Below are positions 17,571 through 27,149 of a stretch of DNA of 64,000 nt, piece after piece. The position numbers and the translations under genes were made by a program. The notes below the pieces were generated by a model. That model saw only the letters and a list, made by a program, of their open reading frames with translations. It was not told the origin of the DNA and did not search any database. Source of the stretch: Bdellovibrionaceae bacterium UBA6502 (GTDB lineage Bacteria > Bdellovibrionota > Bdellovibrionia > Bdellovibrionales > UBA840). The stretch spans positions 1 through 64,000 of the forward strand of contig DJMA01000033.1 of assembly GCA_002436415.1 (NCBI GenBank), given 5' to 3'. Each line of letters starts with the position of its first letter. Within the stretch, counting starts at the first letter, position 1.

Positions 17571-20500
17571 TTGGCTAAGCTTTTGTTGAGTGTTTTTTTA
17601 ATGTTTTTTTCTTCGGCTTTACAGGCCGCTGATCCAGTCTCTTGTGTGCATTCACTGAGACAAATTAAGTTGCCTGAAATTGATCTACGCATGGAACAAG
17701 AGCGCATAAGCAATGCCATTAATATTCTTACGAAAGCCCCACAGTATCGAGGTGTAGTGAGGCAATATGGAGAAATGACCAACAACAAAAACAGCATGGG
17801 TGTTGGTGAAATTTATATTAGTCAATCCTATCCTTTTTATTCTGAGGTGATGGAAGTAAAGCGTATGCTTGAAACTAGCTCGGAAGATATTTCTTTAAAA
17901 TACTATTTTGATTTTCGCACAAAGCTTTTTGACTCTATTTTAGATGAAAAATCACTATTGAACCTCAAGGCTCCCATGAAGTTGATTGGTATGTATCGAG
18001 GGCTTTGGTATCTGAGTGTTTTAGAAGCACGAATTGATCCAAAGGAGAGAGAAGATCACCAAAAAGCCATTGAGGAGAAGCTAGAAGAAGAAAAAACAGC
18101 AGATGAGCAAGAGCAAGAAGGTCAGGGGGCGGAAAAGGCTAAACAAGAGCAAGATGATTCAGAAAATAGTGAATCAATGCCATCTAGTAAAGATTCAAGT
18201 GAGAAACAGGAATCTTCAGAATCTGGCAAGACTAAAGAGCAAAAACAACAAAAAGGAATGGACGAACGACCAAGCGACGAATATGAAGACCATGTTAAAG
18301 ATCCTGGACTTCAAGAAGGTAGTTCAGAAAATACTTATGTGATTTTTATTGATTATAAAGATCTCCAAGATTTAGATAGAACACCATATTTAGCTTCAAA
18401 TGTTTTTGAAGCCATTCATTCCCAAAAATTTCAAAAATCATTTAGCCTTCGTGCTAATAACAGAGAATATCCATTGGGCTATTTTCAGGAAATTGGTAGT
18501 GCGATTTTTTTACCTAAAAAAGGCATTACAGAAATTTCTCTACCTATGCACAAGGATTTAGAAATTCTGACGGGGGATTATGGTGATTTTAGAGTAAAGA
18601 AGCTGGCGGAAAGAGAGTTTGTAGCTATTGCTAACGGAACTAGTACATTACCAAGTAAGCTAGAGGTTAAACTCACAACTCCACCACAAAACCTCTTAGA
18701 TGCTTCTCAACTTGCTCTATTAACACAAAAATCAGGCATTCAAGCCAAAGAATGGCCGGAATATTTACGATCCGTGGTAGAGCTTTATGCTAGAAATTCA
18801 AACTTAGACTCATTTCAAAAAGTAGATGAGCTAGCAAAGTATTTTGTAAATTCGAAGGACTTTACATATAGTTCGGTTTCTGAGTTAGGCAAAGCAGAGT
18901 TTGAAGCTTTTGAAAGACAAATCAATCAGGAATTAAGACAAAGTGGCAATAAGCGGGCCTTAGTATATGCGAATCAAGCGAAGTTTAACTGTGATGGAGC
19001 CTCAAGATTATTTGCTACCTTGGTTAGAGACTTCTTTAATCTCCCGACAAGAATTGTAGCGGGTAGAAGTTTAAGGGGGCAGATAGATATCGATGGAGTT
19101 GAGTATTTAGTTTCTGCTGAGAACGATCCGTTTCATGCTTGGGTGGAAGTTTATATAAATGGAAAGTGGCAAAGCTTCGAAGTGACTCCAAAAGATAGAG
19201 CTGAGAATGAGAACAAATCGGATTCAAATTCCAATTCCGACGGTTTAAAGAGCTTTCAAGAAGACCAAAAAAAGGATGATCAGAGTACATCAAAGGATGG
19301 TCAAAAAGACCAAGACAGTCAAGCTCAGGAAGAATCAAAGAGCAATAAGGAAAATAATCAAAACAATAACATAAAAGAGAATCCTTCGTCCAAAAGCAAT
19401 GAAGAGGGGCAAGATTCAAAGCCTGAAAACAACAACGAGGCTATGGATTCAGAAGACGCCAATAGCCAAGAAAAATCTAAGAGTTCTAATAACAATAATG
19501 GTGCTCAAAATGCTGGAAGAGCTAATGAGCAGGAAAGTTTTAAAGATGAAGCTAAAGAAGGTAGGCAAGAAGATTCCTCTGAAAATAACAGCAAAGAGAA
19601 ATCTAAAGCATCCTCTAAGGATGAAAAGTCCGATTTCTTAGAGCAGGAAAAAACTGGTTCGACAGTAAAAGATGCACAAAAAACTACAGCGGAAGAATTA
19701 GCTAAGGAGTTGCAAGAGCGTAAGCAAGAGCAGGATGCTAGACTTGAGCAATTAAAAAAAGAACAACAGGAACAAATTGAAGAAGCAAATAAGGTTTTAG
19801 AAGAAAAGAAAAAGGAAATAGAAGCGGCTAAAAAGCAATCTTCTGAAGATAAAGACAAAGCTTTTGATGAGAAAAATAAATCAGAAAAAGATAAATCAGT
19901 AGATTTCAAATCGGATGTGAATGAAAAAAAGCTGGAAAAATTTCCTGACACCACTGAAGGGATATTTTTGGCAGCTGGTGTTGCTGAGAAACTTCGATCT
20001 TATTTTCATAAAGGTAGTCGAAAACAGCTCAATGATCAGCTCAGTGATTTATTCATGTACTCGCCAGAGAAATATAAGTCAGCATATATGAAAGTGAAAG
20101 CTCAAGTAAGAACATTGACAGAAAACATGTGGAGCTACTCCGATAAAAGCTTTTATGATCTTTACACAGATATGAGAAGAGAACCTCAAAGACATATGCA
20201 AGACATGATTTATTTGTTGCGACATATGTCAGATTTTTTGAAATTGATTCGTGAGTTAAGTCCGCTATCTGAAGCAGAACAAAAAATGTATGAAGAAATT
20301 CAAAAAATACAGGAAAGAGCGACAGAGTATTCTGATCCCAATGCACAAAAGTTAGAGGCGACAGAAAGATTTGTGGGTGAAATGAATGGTCCTCTTACGA
20401 AGGCATTAGTGGAGAATATGCTTGGTGGAGCAAAAGACTATTTGAAATCAGGAAGTGTTTCCAATGAGATGCTTTTTGATTGGTTAAAGTCTGGAAAACT

Positions 20501-21767
20501 CTCTGCCATTGATCAAGCAAATTTAATTGCCAAATATTATCCCTTTGTGACTGACGGTGAGATGGTTTATACGCAATCAAAAATGCTAAATTTACTGAAA
20601 GCTCCACAGAGAGACGAGAAGAATGATGGCATCGTAAACGCCACTATAAGCGGGTTTGCAAGATGGTTGCTGGACCCAGAGCCTAGTCTTGATCCTAATG
20701 TTGCTCTTTTTTCAAAATTTGCTCGAGGAGAACAAAAACAAAGAGGTTATTTGAAACACGATATGGTAACCGGGAGAGACAAGCAAAACGAAAAGAAAGT
20801 TTCTATTTTGTATTTTGATATCAGTGGTTCAATGGGAACGAAAAATATCCCAAGAATTCTAGCCAGCACATTACTTGCTTTCGTTGACAAAGCATTGTCG
20901 GAAAGAGATGAGCATGGCAGAAGTTTGCATCATGTTTATATTTTTCCATTTGGTAATAGAGTTCATGTTGAAAAGGGAATCTATATAGAGAATGTTCAAG
21001 ACGCAGCCTTGTTGCTGAGGCATTTTGTTGAAAACGCAACCCAAGCTTCTGAAGGTACAGAAATTCAAGCTTGTTATGATCATTTTTTAGATACAGTACT
21101 GGCAAAATTTAAGCTATCTCGTAAAACAGGAAATACTTCAGAATTGAGATTCACTAAGGCAAATATGTTTTTACTGTCAGATGGTGATGATTCTAAAATC
21201 GATTTTGATGCAATTAAAAATTCTGTGCAAAACCTACCTAAGGATGTCCAGGTTCTTTTTAATTTAGTATCTTTCGGCAAAGAAAACGATAGTCTAAAGC
21301 GTTTGGCGGAGGCTACAAATGGGGATCGACCAACTATGCATAACTTTTTTGATTCGGAATCTATGGAAAAACTTATTAGTGAAACACAAGTCTACAATAT
21401 TGACGAACGGGCATTTCGACCGATGGATTTTGATAATTTTAGTTGGTTTGAAGCGCACGATTTTGAAATAGCTCTGAATGAAATGAAGAATAGAACGAGT
21501 AAGTATCAAGACTATAAGAATCAAATTAAACAGACTAATGCTCGAAACTTAGATCAGCAAAACATACCTCCTGATACTTTGTTTTTCTTTAAGGAACTGA
21601 AAGAGCGCTATCCGGCAAATCAACTGGATTATATGACTAGAGAGATCATGGCTGAGGCTGTGTTAAAAAACTATCGTAGGGTAAATGGCCGAGAGCTGGA
21701 TCGCGTTTATGAAGTGGAATTAAATGCCTTAAAGTTTTTTGACCGTTGGGTTCAGGGAGAGAAATAA
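17571..21767 (+). CDS. Secreted transglutaminase-like / von Willebrand A protein
   Basis: The 1398-residue product starts with a signal peptide (AKLLLSVFLMFFSSALQA). Residues 155-250 are acidic low complexity. A transglutaminase-like core follows: Cys474 in FNCDGASRLF, His522 in DPFHAWVEVY, with Glu537 where Asp is usual (FEVTP). Residues 543-786 are Asn/Ser/Glu/Lys/Gln-rich, ending in a coiled coil. The C-terminal vWA domain has a MIDAS start DISGSMG (Asp1083, Ser1085, Ser1087) and LLSDGDDSK. Translation begins at TTG with GAGGG eight bases before, one base after the ATPase gene. MoxR-vWA pairs act as metal-insertion or assembly chaperones; here both seem exported. A crosslinking or protein-remodelling role is inference. 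Confidence 0.85.
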   Translation: MAKLLLSVFLMFFSSALQAADPVSCVHSLRQIKLPEIDLRMEQERISNAINILTKAPQYRGVVRQYGEMTNNKNSMGVGEIYISQSYPFYSEVMEVKRMLETSSEDISLKYYFDFRTKLFDSILDEKSLLNLKAPMKLIGMYRGLWYLSVLEARIDPKEREDHQKAIEEKLEEEKTADEQEQEGQGAEKAKQEQDDSENSESMPSSKDSSEKQESSESGKTKEQKQQKGMDERPSDEYEDHVKDPGLQEGSSENTYVIFIDYKDLQDLDRTPYLASNVFEAIHSQKFQKSFSLRANNREYPLGYFQEIGSAIFLPKKGITEISLPMHKDLEILTGDYGDFRVKKLAEREFVAIANGTSTLPSKLEVKLTTPPQNLLDASQLALLTQKSGIQAKEWPEYLRSVVELYARNSNLDSFQKVDELAKYFVNSKDFTYSSVSELGKAEFEAFERQINQELRQSGNKRALVYANQAKFNCDGASRLFATLVRDFFNLPTRIVAGRSLRGQIDIDGVEYLVSAENDPFHAWVEVYINGKWQSFEVTPKDRAENENKSDSNSNSDGLKSFQEDQKKDDQSTSKDGQKDQDSQAQEESKSNKENNQNNNIKENPSSKSNEEGQDSKPENNNEAMDSEDANSQEKSKSSNNNNGAQNAGRANEQESFKDEAKEGRQEDSSENNSKEKSKASSKDEKSDFLEQEKTGSTVKDAQKTTAEELAKELQERKQEQDARLEQLKKEQQEQIEEANKVLEEKKKEIEAAKKQSSEDKDKAFDEKNKSEKDKSVDFKSDVNEKKLEKFPDTTEGIFLAAGVAEKLRSYFHKGSRKQLNDQLSDLFMYSPEKYKSAYMKVKAQVRTLTENMWSYSDKSFYDLYTDMRREPQRHMQDMIYLLRHMSDFLKLIRELSPLSEAEQKMYEEIQKIQERATEYSDPNAQKLEATERFVGEMNGPLTKALVENMLGGAKDYLKSGSVSNEMLFDWLKSGKLSAIDQANLIAKYYPFVTDGEMVYTQSKMLNLLKAPQRDEKNDGIVNATISGFARWLLDPEPSLDPNVALFSKFARGEQKQRGYLKHDMVTGRDKQNEKKVSILYFDISGSMGTKNIPRILASTLLAFVDKALSERDEHGRSLHHVYIFPFGNRVHVEKGIYIENVQDAALLLRHFVENATQASEGTEIQACYDHFLDTVLAKFKLSRKTGNTSELRFTKANMFLLSDGDDSKIDFDAIKNSVQNLPKDVQVLFNLVSFGKENDSLKRLAEATNGDRPTMHNFFDSESMEKLISETQVYNIDERAFRPMDFDNFSWFEAHDFEIALNEMKNRTSKYQDYKNQIKQTNARNLDQQNIPPDTLFFFKELKERYPANQLDYMTREIMAEAVLKNYRRVNGRELDRVYEVELNALKFFDRWVQGEK

Positions 21768-21777
21768 GGCAAAAAAA

Positions 21778-21804
21778 GAGCAGAGATTTACTCTGCTCTT
21801 TTTT
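21778..21804. terminator. Bidirectional terminator between the vWA gene and htpG
   Basis: GAGCAGAG and CTCTGCTC pair around ATTTA, with an A run before and a T run after, so it can serve both converging genes. Confidence 0.85.
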
Positions 21805-21805
21805 A

Positions 21806-23704
21806 TTAGATTAATAATTTATTGATCTGTTGGCTAAATTTTACTGGATCGGGAAGTTGTGATCCTTCGTTTAAAAGGGCCTGGCCATAAAACAGTTCTG
21901 CCCACTCTTTTTGATCATCACTGGAAGCTTCTTTCATTTTAGCAAAAACAGCATGTTTTGGATTGATCTCAAGAATTCGAGGGTCATCAAATTTTTCGCC
22001 GCGGTGCTGGGCGAGAATTCTTTTCATATTGGCTGACATATCGTTTTCTTCGTCTACTAAAACAACAGGGGAGTCAGTAAGTCGACTAGATACTCGAACT
22101 TCTTTAACTTTTTCTCCTAAACCATTTTTAAAACTATCAATAATATCACTGTATTCTTCAGCTAGTTTTTTACTCTCTTCTTCTTTTGCCTTTTTCTCTT
22201 CCTCAGTGTCTAGATCTAAATTTGATTTAGTCGCAGATTTTAGAGCCACATCTTTGAAGCTATGAAGGTGAGATACTACCCATTCATCAATATCATCATC
22301 TAAGAGTAAAGCCTCGAAAGATTTTTCTTTCAGAGCTTCAAGGTGCGGGCTGTTCTTAAGGTGTTCAGCGTTTTCTCCTGTAAGGAAGTAAATCTCTTTT
22401 TGATGCTCAGGTTTTTTCTCTAGGTATTCAGCCAAAGTAATTCTTTGCTCGCTACCGGTCCATTTAAAAAGTAGTGTCTCAGCGATTTTTTCTCTGTTTT
22501 TAGAGTCGCTTGCGATACCTTCTTTAATCACAGGGCCGAATTCAGTAAAAAATTTGTCGTAGTTTTCTCGGTCATTTTTTAATGAATCTTTTAACTCATT
22601 TAGAATCTTACCAACAATGGCTTTTCTGATTTGTGTAAGCTGACGATCTTGTTGAAGCATTTCTCGAGATATGTTCAAGCTTAAATCACTAGAGTCAACC
22701 ACACCGCGAACAAAACGTAGGTAAGCAGGAAGAAGTTCTTCACATTGGCTCATGATGAAAACTTTTTTTACATATAGATCTAAACCAAATTTTTGATCCA
22801 CTGTATTGAAGTTAAAAGGTTTCTTTGCTGGAATGTACATTAAAGAAGAAAATTCCATCATTCCTTCTGCTTTGTAATGAATGTGTTTGTATGGATCAGT
22901 CCAGTCAAAGGTCATTTGCTTGTAGAAGTCCTTGTACTCTTCTTCAGTTACTTCCGAAGGAGTTTTGGTCCAAAGAGCTTTCATTGAATTTAAAACTTCT
23001 TTTTTCACTACTTTTTTACGAGTAGATTCGATTTCTTTTCCCTCTTCGTCGCGATCGACTTCTTCTCTTTCAACTTCCATTTCAATTGGGTAAGGAATAA
23101 AATCAGAATATCTTTTTACTAGGTCTCTAAGAACCCATTCTTCAGTGTAGTCTTTGTCTTCGTTTTCCTCTTTGGATTTAAAATAAAGAGTGATGGTAGT
23201 ACCTGCTGAATCTTTATCTAGTGGCATAATACTATAAGTTCCATCGCCTTTTGAATCCCAGAACCATCCTTCTGTTTGATCAGCACGTCTCGTGTGAAGA
23301 GTAACTCTTTCAGCAACCATGAAGCTAGAATAGAAGCCTACACCAAATTGACCAATCAATTCAGGATTGTCTTTCATTTCTTTTGCAAGCTGGCTGAACT
23401 GCTTTGTACCAGACTTTGCAATGGTTCCGATATTTTCAACCAACTCTTCGCGGCTCATACCGATTCCTGAGTCGATGATTTGCATACTATGGTTTTCAGG
23501 ATTTACTTTTAATTCAATATGGGCGTAGCCATTTTCTTGTTTAAATTCTGGTTTTGTCAATGCTTCGAACTTTCGTTTGTCGATGGCATCTGTCGCGTTA
23601 CTAATAAGCTCTCTTAAGAAGATCTCTTTGTTAGAGTAGATCGAGTGAACCATTAGGTTTAATAGTTCTTTTACCTCGGCCTGAAATTCTTGGGTTTGTT
23701 GCAT
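21806..23704 (-). CDS. htpG: Hsp90 family chaperone HtpG
   Basis: The ATP-dependent cytoplasmic chaperone, 632 residues. GHKL ATP-binding motifs are clear: FLRELISNATDA, DSGIGM, GTIAKSGTKQF and GQFGVGFYSSF. The middle domain has LYVKKVFI and RGVVDSSDLSLNISREMLQ. The reading frame could open 81 bases further upstream, but AGGAGG stands just before the ATG at 23704 and HtpG proteins begin this way (QQTQEFQAEV), so this start is chosen. A sigma-32-like promoter lies about 80 bases upstream. It is the last gene of the minus-strand group but seems to have its own promoter. Confidence 0.96.
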   Translation of the reverse strand: MQQTQEFQAEVKELLNLMVHSIYSNKEIFLRELISNATDAIDKRKFEALTKPEFKQENGYAHIELKVNPENHSMQIIDSGIGMSREELVENIGTIAKSGTKQFSQLAKEMKDNPELIGQFGVGFYSSFMVAERVTLHTRRADQTEGWFWDSKGDGTYSIMPLDKDSAGTTITLYFKSKEENEDKDYTEEWVLRDLVKRYSDFIPYPIEMEVEREEVDRDEEGKEIESTRKKVVKKEVLNSMKALWTKTPSEVTEEEYKDFYKQMTFDWTDPYKHIHYKAEGMMEFSSLMYIPAKKPFNFNTVDQKFGLDLYVKKVFIMSQCEELLPAYLRFVRGVVDSSDLSLNISREMLQQDRQLTQIRKAIVGKILNELKDSLKNDRENYDKFFTEFGPVIKEGIASDSKNREKIAETLLFKWTGSEQRITLAEYLEKKPEHQKEIYFLTGENAEHLKNSPHLEALKEKSFEALLLDDDIDEWVVSHLHSFKDVALKSATKSNLDLDTEEEKKAKEEESKKLAEEYSDIIDSFKNGLGEKVKEVRVSSRLTDSPVVLVDEENDMSANMKRILAQHRGEKFDDPRILEINPKHAVFAKMKEASSDDQKEWAELFYGQALLNEGSQLPDPVKFSQQINKLLI

Positions 23705-23785
23705 TTTTATCCTCCTAAATTCTATGGAAAAAGCCCTAGTCATAAAGTGAATTTCTAGAGCTTCCTGAATATTTTTACCCATCAA

Positions 23786-23813
23786 ATCTGGGGATATTTA
23801 GGAGTTTGGCAAG
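23786..23813 (-). promoter_or_regulatory. Candidate sigma-32 (heat-shock) promoter of htpG
   Basis: On the minus strand CTTGCCA, a 13-base spacer and CCCCAGAT resemble the sigma-32 consensus CTTGAAA-N13-CCCCATNT. The position, about 80 bases upstream of the chosen htpG start, and htpG being a classic heat-shock gene support it. Match judged by eye only. Confidence 0.4.
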
Positions 23814-23847
23814 GGCCTTCCTTGAAAAAAGCCCTCAGATCGAATTC

Positions 23848-24702
23848 TTAGGGGTTTTGCACTAAGTTTTCATAAGATTTACGTTGAAAACTTGGTAGGG
23901 CAAAAGCCGCAGAGTGTAAATGTTGGTTGTAGTATTGAAACTCTAAACCTGAATCAAGCACTCGTTGAGCATCGAAATCTTCGATGGGATTAGGGCCTTT
24001 GCTTGCCATGCTAAAAGACCAAAAACCACCAGGGTAGGTCAAATTGGCATAGTTATAAATAAATACTTTTGGAAATACTTCGTTCTTGATGCTTAAAAGC
24101 TTTTTCTGCATTTCTAGCTCGAAATATGGGTTCTCACATTGGCTTACAACGATTCCATCATCATTCAAAATTCGATGTAAGTCTTTGTAGAAATCCACAT
24201 TAAACAGAGGTGTCGCTGGGCCGATTGGGTCTGTGGAGTCTACCAAGATAAGGTCAAATTTTTCTGAAGTTTCTTTTGCGTATTTAATGCCATCATCAAT
24301 GATTAGCTCAGCTCTTTGGTCGTCTAAAGCAATGGCTGTTTGTGGAATGTGTTCACGACAGGCATCCACAACCATTTTGTCAATTTCAACCATTACGCAT
24401 TTCTCAACGCTTTTATGGCGTAAGACTTCACGAAGACTTCCGCCATCGCCACCACCAATTACCAATACTTTTTTGGGATTAGGGTGAGTGAATAGGGGAA
24501 CGTGTGCAATCATATCATGATACACAAACTCATCTTTTTCGGAAACCATTGCAAGGTTGTCATTGAATAGCATTTTGCCTAGTCCGGCAGTCTCAACTAC
24601 ATCCACTTTTTGGAAGTCAGACTGGCCGCTGAACAAACTTTTGTTTACTCTGTATCCATATCTAAAGTCTTTGCTTTCTTCAGTAATCCATAAATTTTTC
24701 AT
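23848..24702 (-). CDS. speE: Spermidine synthase
   Basis: It moves an aminopropyl group from decarboxylated S-adenosylmethionine to putrescine. The 284-residue protein shows the family signature VIGGGDGGSLREVLRH, the acidic VEIDKMVVDACR that binds the nucleoside, and LVDSTDPIGPATPLF with the catalytic aspartate. The ATG at 24702 is chosen because GAGG precedes it by six bases; an earlier in-frame start would overlap speD closely. It follows speD by seven bases, so the decarboxylase and synthase are made together. Confidence 0.95.
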   Translation of the reverse strand: MKNLWITEESKDFRYGYRVNKSLFSGQSDFQKVDVVETAGLGKMLFNDNLAMVSEKDEFVYHDMIAHVPLFTHPNPKKVLVIGGGDGGSLREVLRHKSVEKCVMVEIDKMVVDACREHIPQTAIALDDQRAELIIDDGIKYAKETSEKFDLILVDSTDPIGPATPLFNVDFYKDLHRILNDDGIVVSQCENPYFELEMQKKLLSIKNEVFPKVFIYNYANLTYPGGFWSFSMASKGPNPIEDFDAQRVLDSGLEFQYYNQHLHSAAFALPSFQRKSYENLVQNP

Positions 24703-24709
24703 TTTTACC

Positions 24710-25648
24710 TCAATCAATCTCTAGGATTTCAGCTGGTTTCACAATGTCGCTAACTTTGTAGTAGTGGTCAAAGTCTACTCGATAGCCAGCGATTTCAGCT
24801 CCATAGCTTCTTTTTTTCTGAAAGGCACATGGGATTTTGTTATTTAAGCCTTGTTTTTCAAAGTACAAAATATCACATGAGCTCGGTTTAAACACTTCCA
24901 ATACTCTTTCAACCAAAGACTTGAGTTCCGCTTGGTCTGAGTGATTGGTTTCAAAACTAACGTAGGACCCAAAGCTTTGTGGGGTTACGTGAATCGTGTA
25001 GTATTGATCCTCTTTGATGGCGTTTAAAGAGTATCCTTGTGGTTCAAAAATGAAATCATCCACTTGGTAATCTTTTAGTAGCTCTCTTACTCCTGACTTT
25101 AAAACGCTTTGTTCATTGTGGGCATTACCACTCTCAAAGACTTGAGCGGCGGAGCGGTCTAAGCCGTGCATTAAAATTTCAAGCGTACGATCTTTTTCAC
25201 TCGCTTGAAAATTGTTATCCATTTGGAATAGATAAATGTGGTGGTCGTCTTCATCTCCAAAACGATAAGCCGTTCCGTCTACGTGTTCGCGTAGTAATTT
25301 TACATCTTGGTAAAAGTTAGAACGTTGATATTCAGGAAATATCTCTCTTTTTCTTTCATAAATCAAAAGTTCAACGTCTTCTTTGGGAATAAACTTAAGC
25401 ATTGCGATGACGGCATGAACCAGAGTGGTGGTTCCACAGGTAATCATCAAAGCTCGGCGGTCGCTTACAAAAAGAGAGCTTTCGGATAAAAGGTAAGCAT
25501 CCATTTGATCATTACTAATGTCGCTTAAAATACTTGCGCGAGATTTTGCCACCACTTCTTCCCAGGCTTTACGTCCGTAGCTTCTAAGAGCTTTTGCTGA
25601 TGACTTAACAACGAGTTCAATTTTTTTCTCAGAACCTTCAAAAAACAA
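24710..25648 (-). CDS. speD: S-adenosylmethionine decarboxylase, eukaryotic type
   Basis: The pyruvoyl-dependent enzyme supplies the aminopropyl donor for spermidine. At 312 residues it is not the short bacterial SpeD but matches the animal/plant class. It opens with FFEGSEKKIEL. The self-processing site is AYLLSESSLFVSDRR, with expected cleavage between Glu56 and Ser57, followed by ITCGTT with Cys71, in the same order as in human AMD1. Translation uses TTG, with AAGGAGAAGGAC just upstream. It lies between slyD (18-base gap) and speE (7-base gap). Transfer from a eukaryote or an ancient bacterial holding of this class are both possible. Confidence 0.9.
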   Translation of the reverse strand: MFFEGSEKKIELVVKSSAKALRSYGRKAWEEVVAKSRASILSDISNDQMDAYLLSESSLFVSDRRALMITCGTTTLVHAVIAMLKFIPKEDVELLIYERKREIFPEYQRSNFYQDVKLLREHVDGTAYRFGDEDDHHIYLFQMDNNFQASEKDRTLEILMHGLDRSAAQVFESGNAHNEQSVLKSGVRELLKDYQVDDFIFEPQGYSLNAIKEDQYYTIHVTPQSFGSYVSFETNHSDQAELKSLVERVLEVFKPSSCDILYFEKQGLNNKIPCAFQKKRSYGAEIAGYRVDFDHYYKVSDIVKPAEILEID

Positions 25649-25666
25649 AGTCCTTCTCCTTCTAAA

Positions 25667-26152
25667 TTAGTGTAGTACTGACTTGTCAGTAATTTTTTTT
25701 GCTTTTGAAATTTCCTCGGCGCTAGCGATTTGAACGTCCAAGATGATAATATCAAAAATTAGGTCCTGTCCTGCAAGAGGGTGGTTTCCATCAAGAGTTA
25801 CTTCACTGTCACTGATGTCTATAACCTCGACGACCATATCATTTCCATCAGGACCTTTTGTCGCAAATCGCATTCCGACCATAATACTAAACTCATTGGC
25901 AAAGTGGCTTTTGTCTACCTTTGTAACTAAGTCGTCTCGATAGTCACCGTAGGCATCTTCCTTAGCTAGAACCACTTGCATTTCATCCTCAGCCTCTAGG
26001 CCTTGAATGGCTTCTTCGATTTTTGGTAAAACAAAACCATAGCCAAATACGAACTTTAGAGGTTCTTCTTTTGGGTGTTCATCAATTACCGCACCGTCTT
26101 TGTCTTTAATTTGATAAGCAATGCTGACCAAACAGTTTTCGTCTATTTTCAT
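25667..26152 (-). CDS. slyD: SlyD-like FKBP-type peptidyl-prolyl isomerase
   Basis: The 161-residue protein has the SlyD layout: split FKBP domain (VSIAYQIKDKDGAVIDE, then FVFGYGFVLPKIEEAIQGL) with the insert-in-flap domain in between (EDAYGDYRDDLVTKV, later NHPLAGQDLIFDI). SlyD enzymes are cytoplasmic proline isomerases and chaperones. The His/Cys-rich metal-binding tail of E. coli SlyD is absent; the end is short and Lys/Ser-rich. It is the first gene of the slyD-speD-speE group on the minus strand. Confidence 0.9.
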   Translation of the reverse strand: MKIDENCLVSIAYQIKDKDGAVIDEHPKEEPLKFVFGYGFVLPKIEEAIQGLEAEDEMQVVLAKEDAYGDYRDDLVTKVDKSHFANEFSIMVGMRFATKGPDGNDMVVEVIDISDSEVTLDGNHPLAGQDLIFDIIILDVQIASAEEISKAKKITDKSVLH

Positions 26153-26621
26153 AGGGAATGTATACCTAACTCTAAGATTTTCCGCAATGTAAGTTTGAGT
26201 CTATTCCTATAAATAATTGATAAAATCTCATTTTATTTATTTGGGTAATACAGCATGGCTTTGACGGACTAAGACTGCATGTAAGAATGCAAGCTTAAGA
26301 TCTATTAAGGCTGCTTAGTCTGGAATTTTTTAAATTATTTTGGTTACAAGGAATTGGCTTTTTGCGGAGCTTTATGAGGTTCTAAAAAAACTAAAACAGG
26401 GGGAGAATGGAATTTGTTTCGGGGGCTTCTGGCTTGGTGATCTTGTCTCGTAATGTTTATGTTAGACCGCCTAAGTATAAAGTACTCTAATTGTTTGTAC
26501 TGCTTTTTACGTTGCAATATGAGAATTTCACCTTCAATTTGGATCTTTTCTTCAACCTTTTGGCTAGTTTCACCGATAATTACATAAGAGATGCTAATAG
26601 CAACTTTGGCGGAGGCGAGAT
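26153..26621. other. Intergenic stretch with a possible 27-codon ORF
   Basis: No established gene is present. An ATG at 26407 stands close behind the purine-rich CAGGGGGAGA and opens a 27-codon frame to a TAA at 26488-26490. It could be a leader or small protein ahead of the membrane protein gene, but coding is unproven. The part next to slyD must hold the promoter of the slyD group; no boxes were recognised. Confidence 0.3.
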
Positions 26622-27056
26622 TTGGAGTTTCTCTTTGAGAGTAAAAGGATATTTTTAGGCTACAAGATTCAGATGTCGATTCTTGGTTTGCTAATTCCTT
26701 TAATTTTAGTTTCTATTGTTTATCAAATTCGCTTCACCTTGAAAGATTTCACCTACAAGATGGCAATGATTCTGGCTTTTGGCTCCATAGCCGTGATTCC
26801 AATAATTATAGTCTATTTGCAGTTTACGCCGGCATTAGAGATCAACTCCTGTGTGAAGCATGCAAACCGTTTTATCACTATCAAAACCAAAGATGGGCAA
26901 AGCATTTCCACCACCTTGGTTTATAAGATTAGCTCTCTCGCTGAAGGGCGTTATGAGATGAAGGGCAATGATGGAGCGCTACTTAAAGTGGCTTATAATA
27001 GGGTGGATCTTGATCGACGCTATAAAATCACCAAAAACTGTGGTGGCATTCAGTAA
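26622..27056 (+). CDS. Small membrane protein of unknown function
   Basis: The 144-residue product has two hydrophobic spans (about 18-36, ILGLLIPLILVSIVY, and 46-66, AMILAFGSIAVIPIIIVYL). A soluble C-terminal domain of about 75 residues with two cysteines follows. No family was recognised. A TTG start is preferred because GGAGG lies six bases upstream. The next gene, pyrB, starts 93 bases downstream; no functional link is evident. Confidence 0.6.
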   Translation: MEFLFESKRIFLGYKIQMSILGLLIPLILVSIVYQIRFTLKDFTYKMAMILAFGSIAVIPIIIVYLQFTPALEINSCVKHANRFITIKTKDGQSISTTLVYKISSLAEGRYEMKGNDGALLKVAYNRVDLDRRYKITKNCGGIQ

Positions 27057-27149
27057 GATTTGCTTTTTTGAAACGCAGGAACTTTAAAAAATAAAAGACA
27101 AGGTGCATTCCAGTTGCATTCTCGCCAAAATTTATTTTTAATAGCGGCA

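Noticed and set aside
18103..18342. A Lys-rich 79-codon frame within the vWA gene
   Set aside because: It is a frame shadow of the acidic low-complexity part of the real gene.
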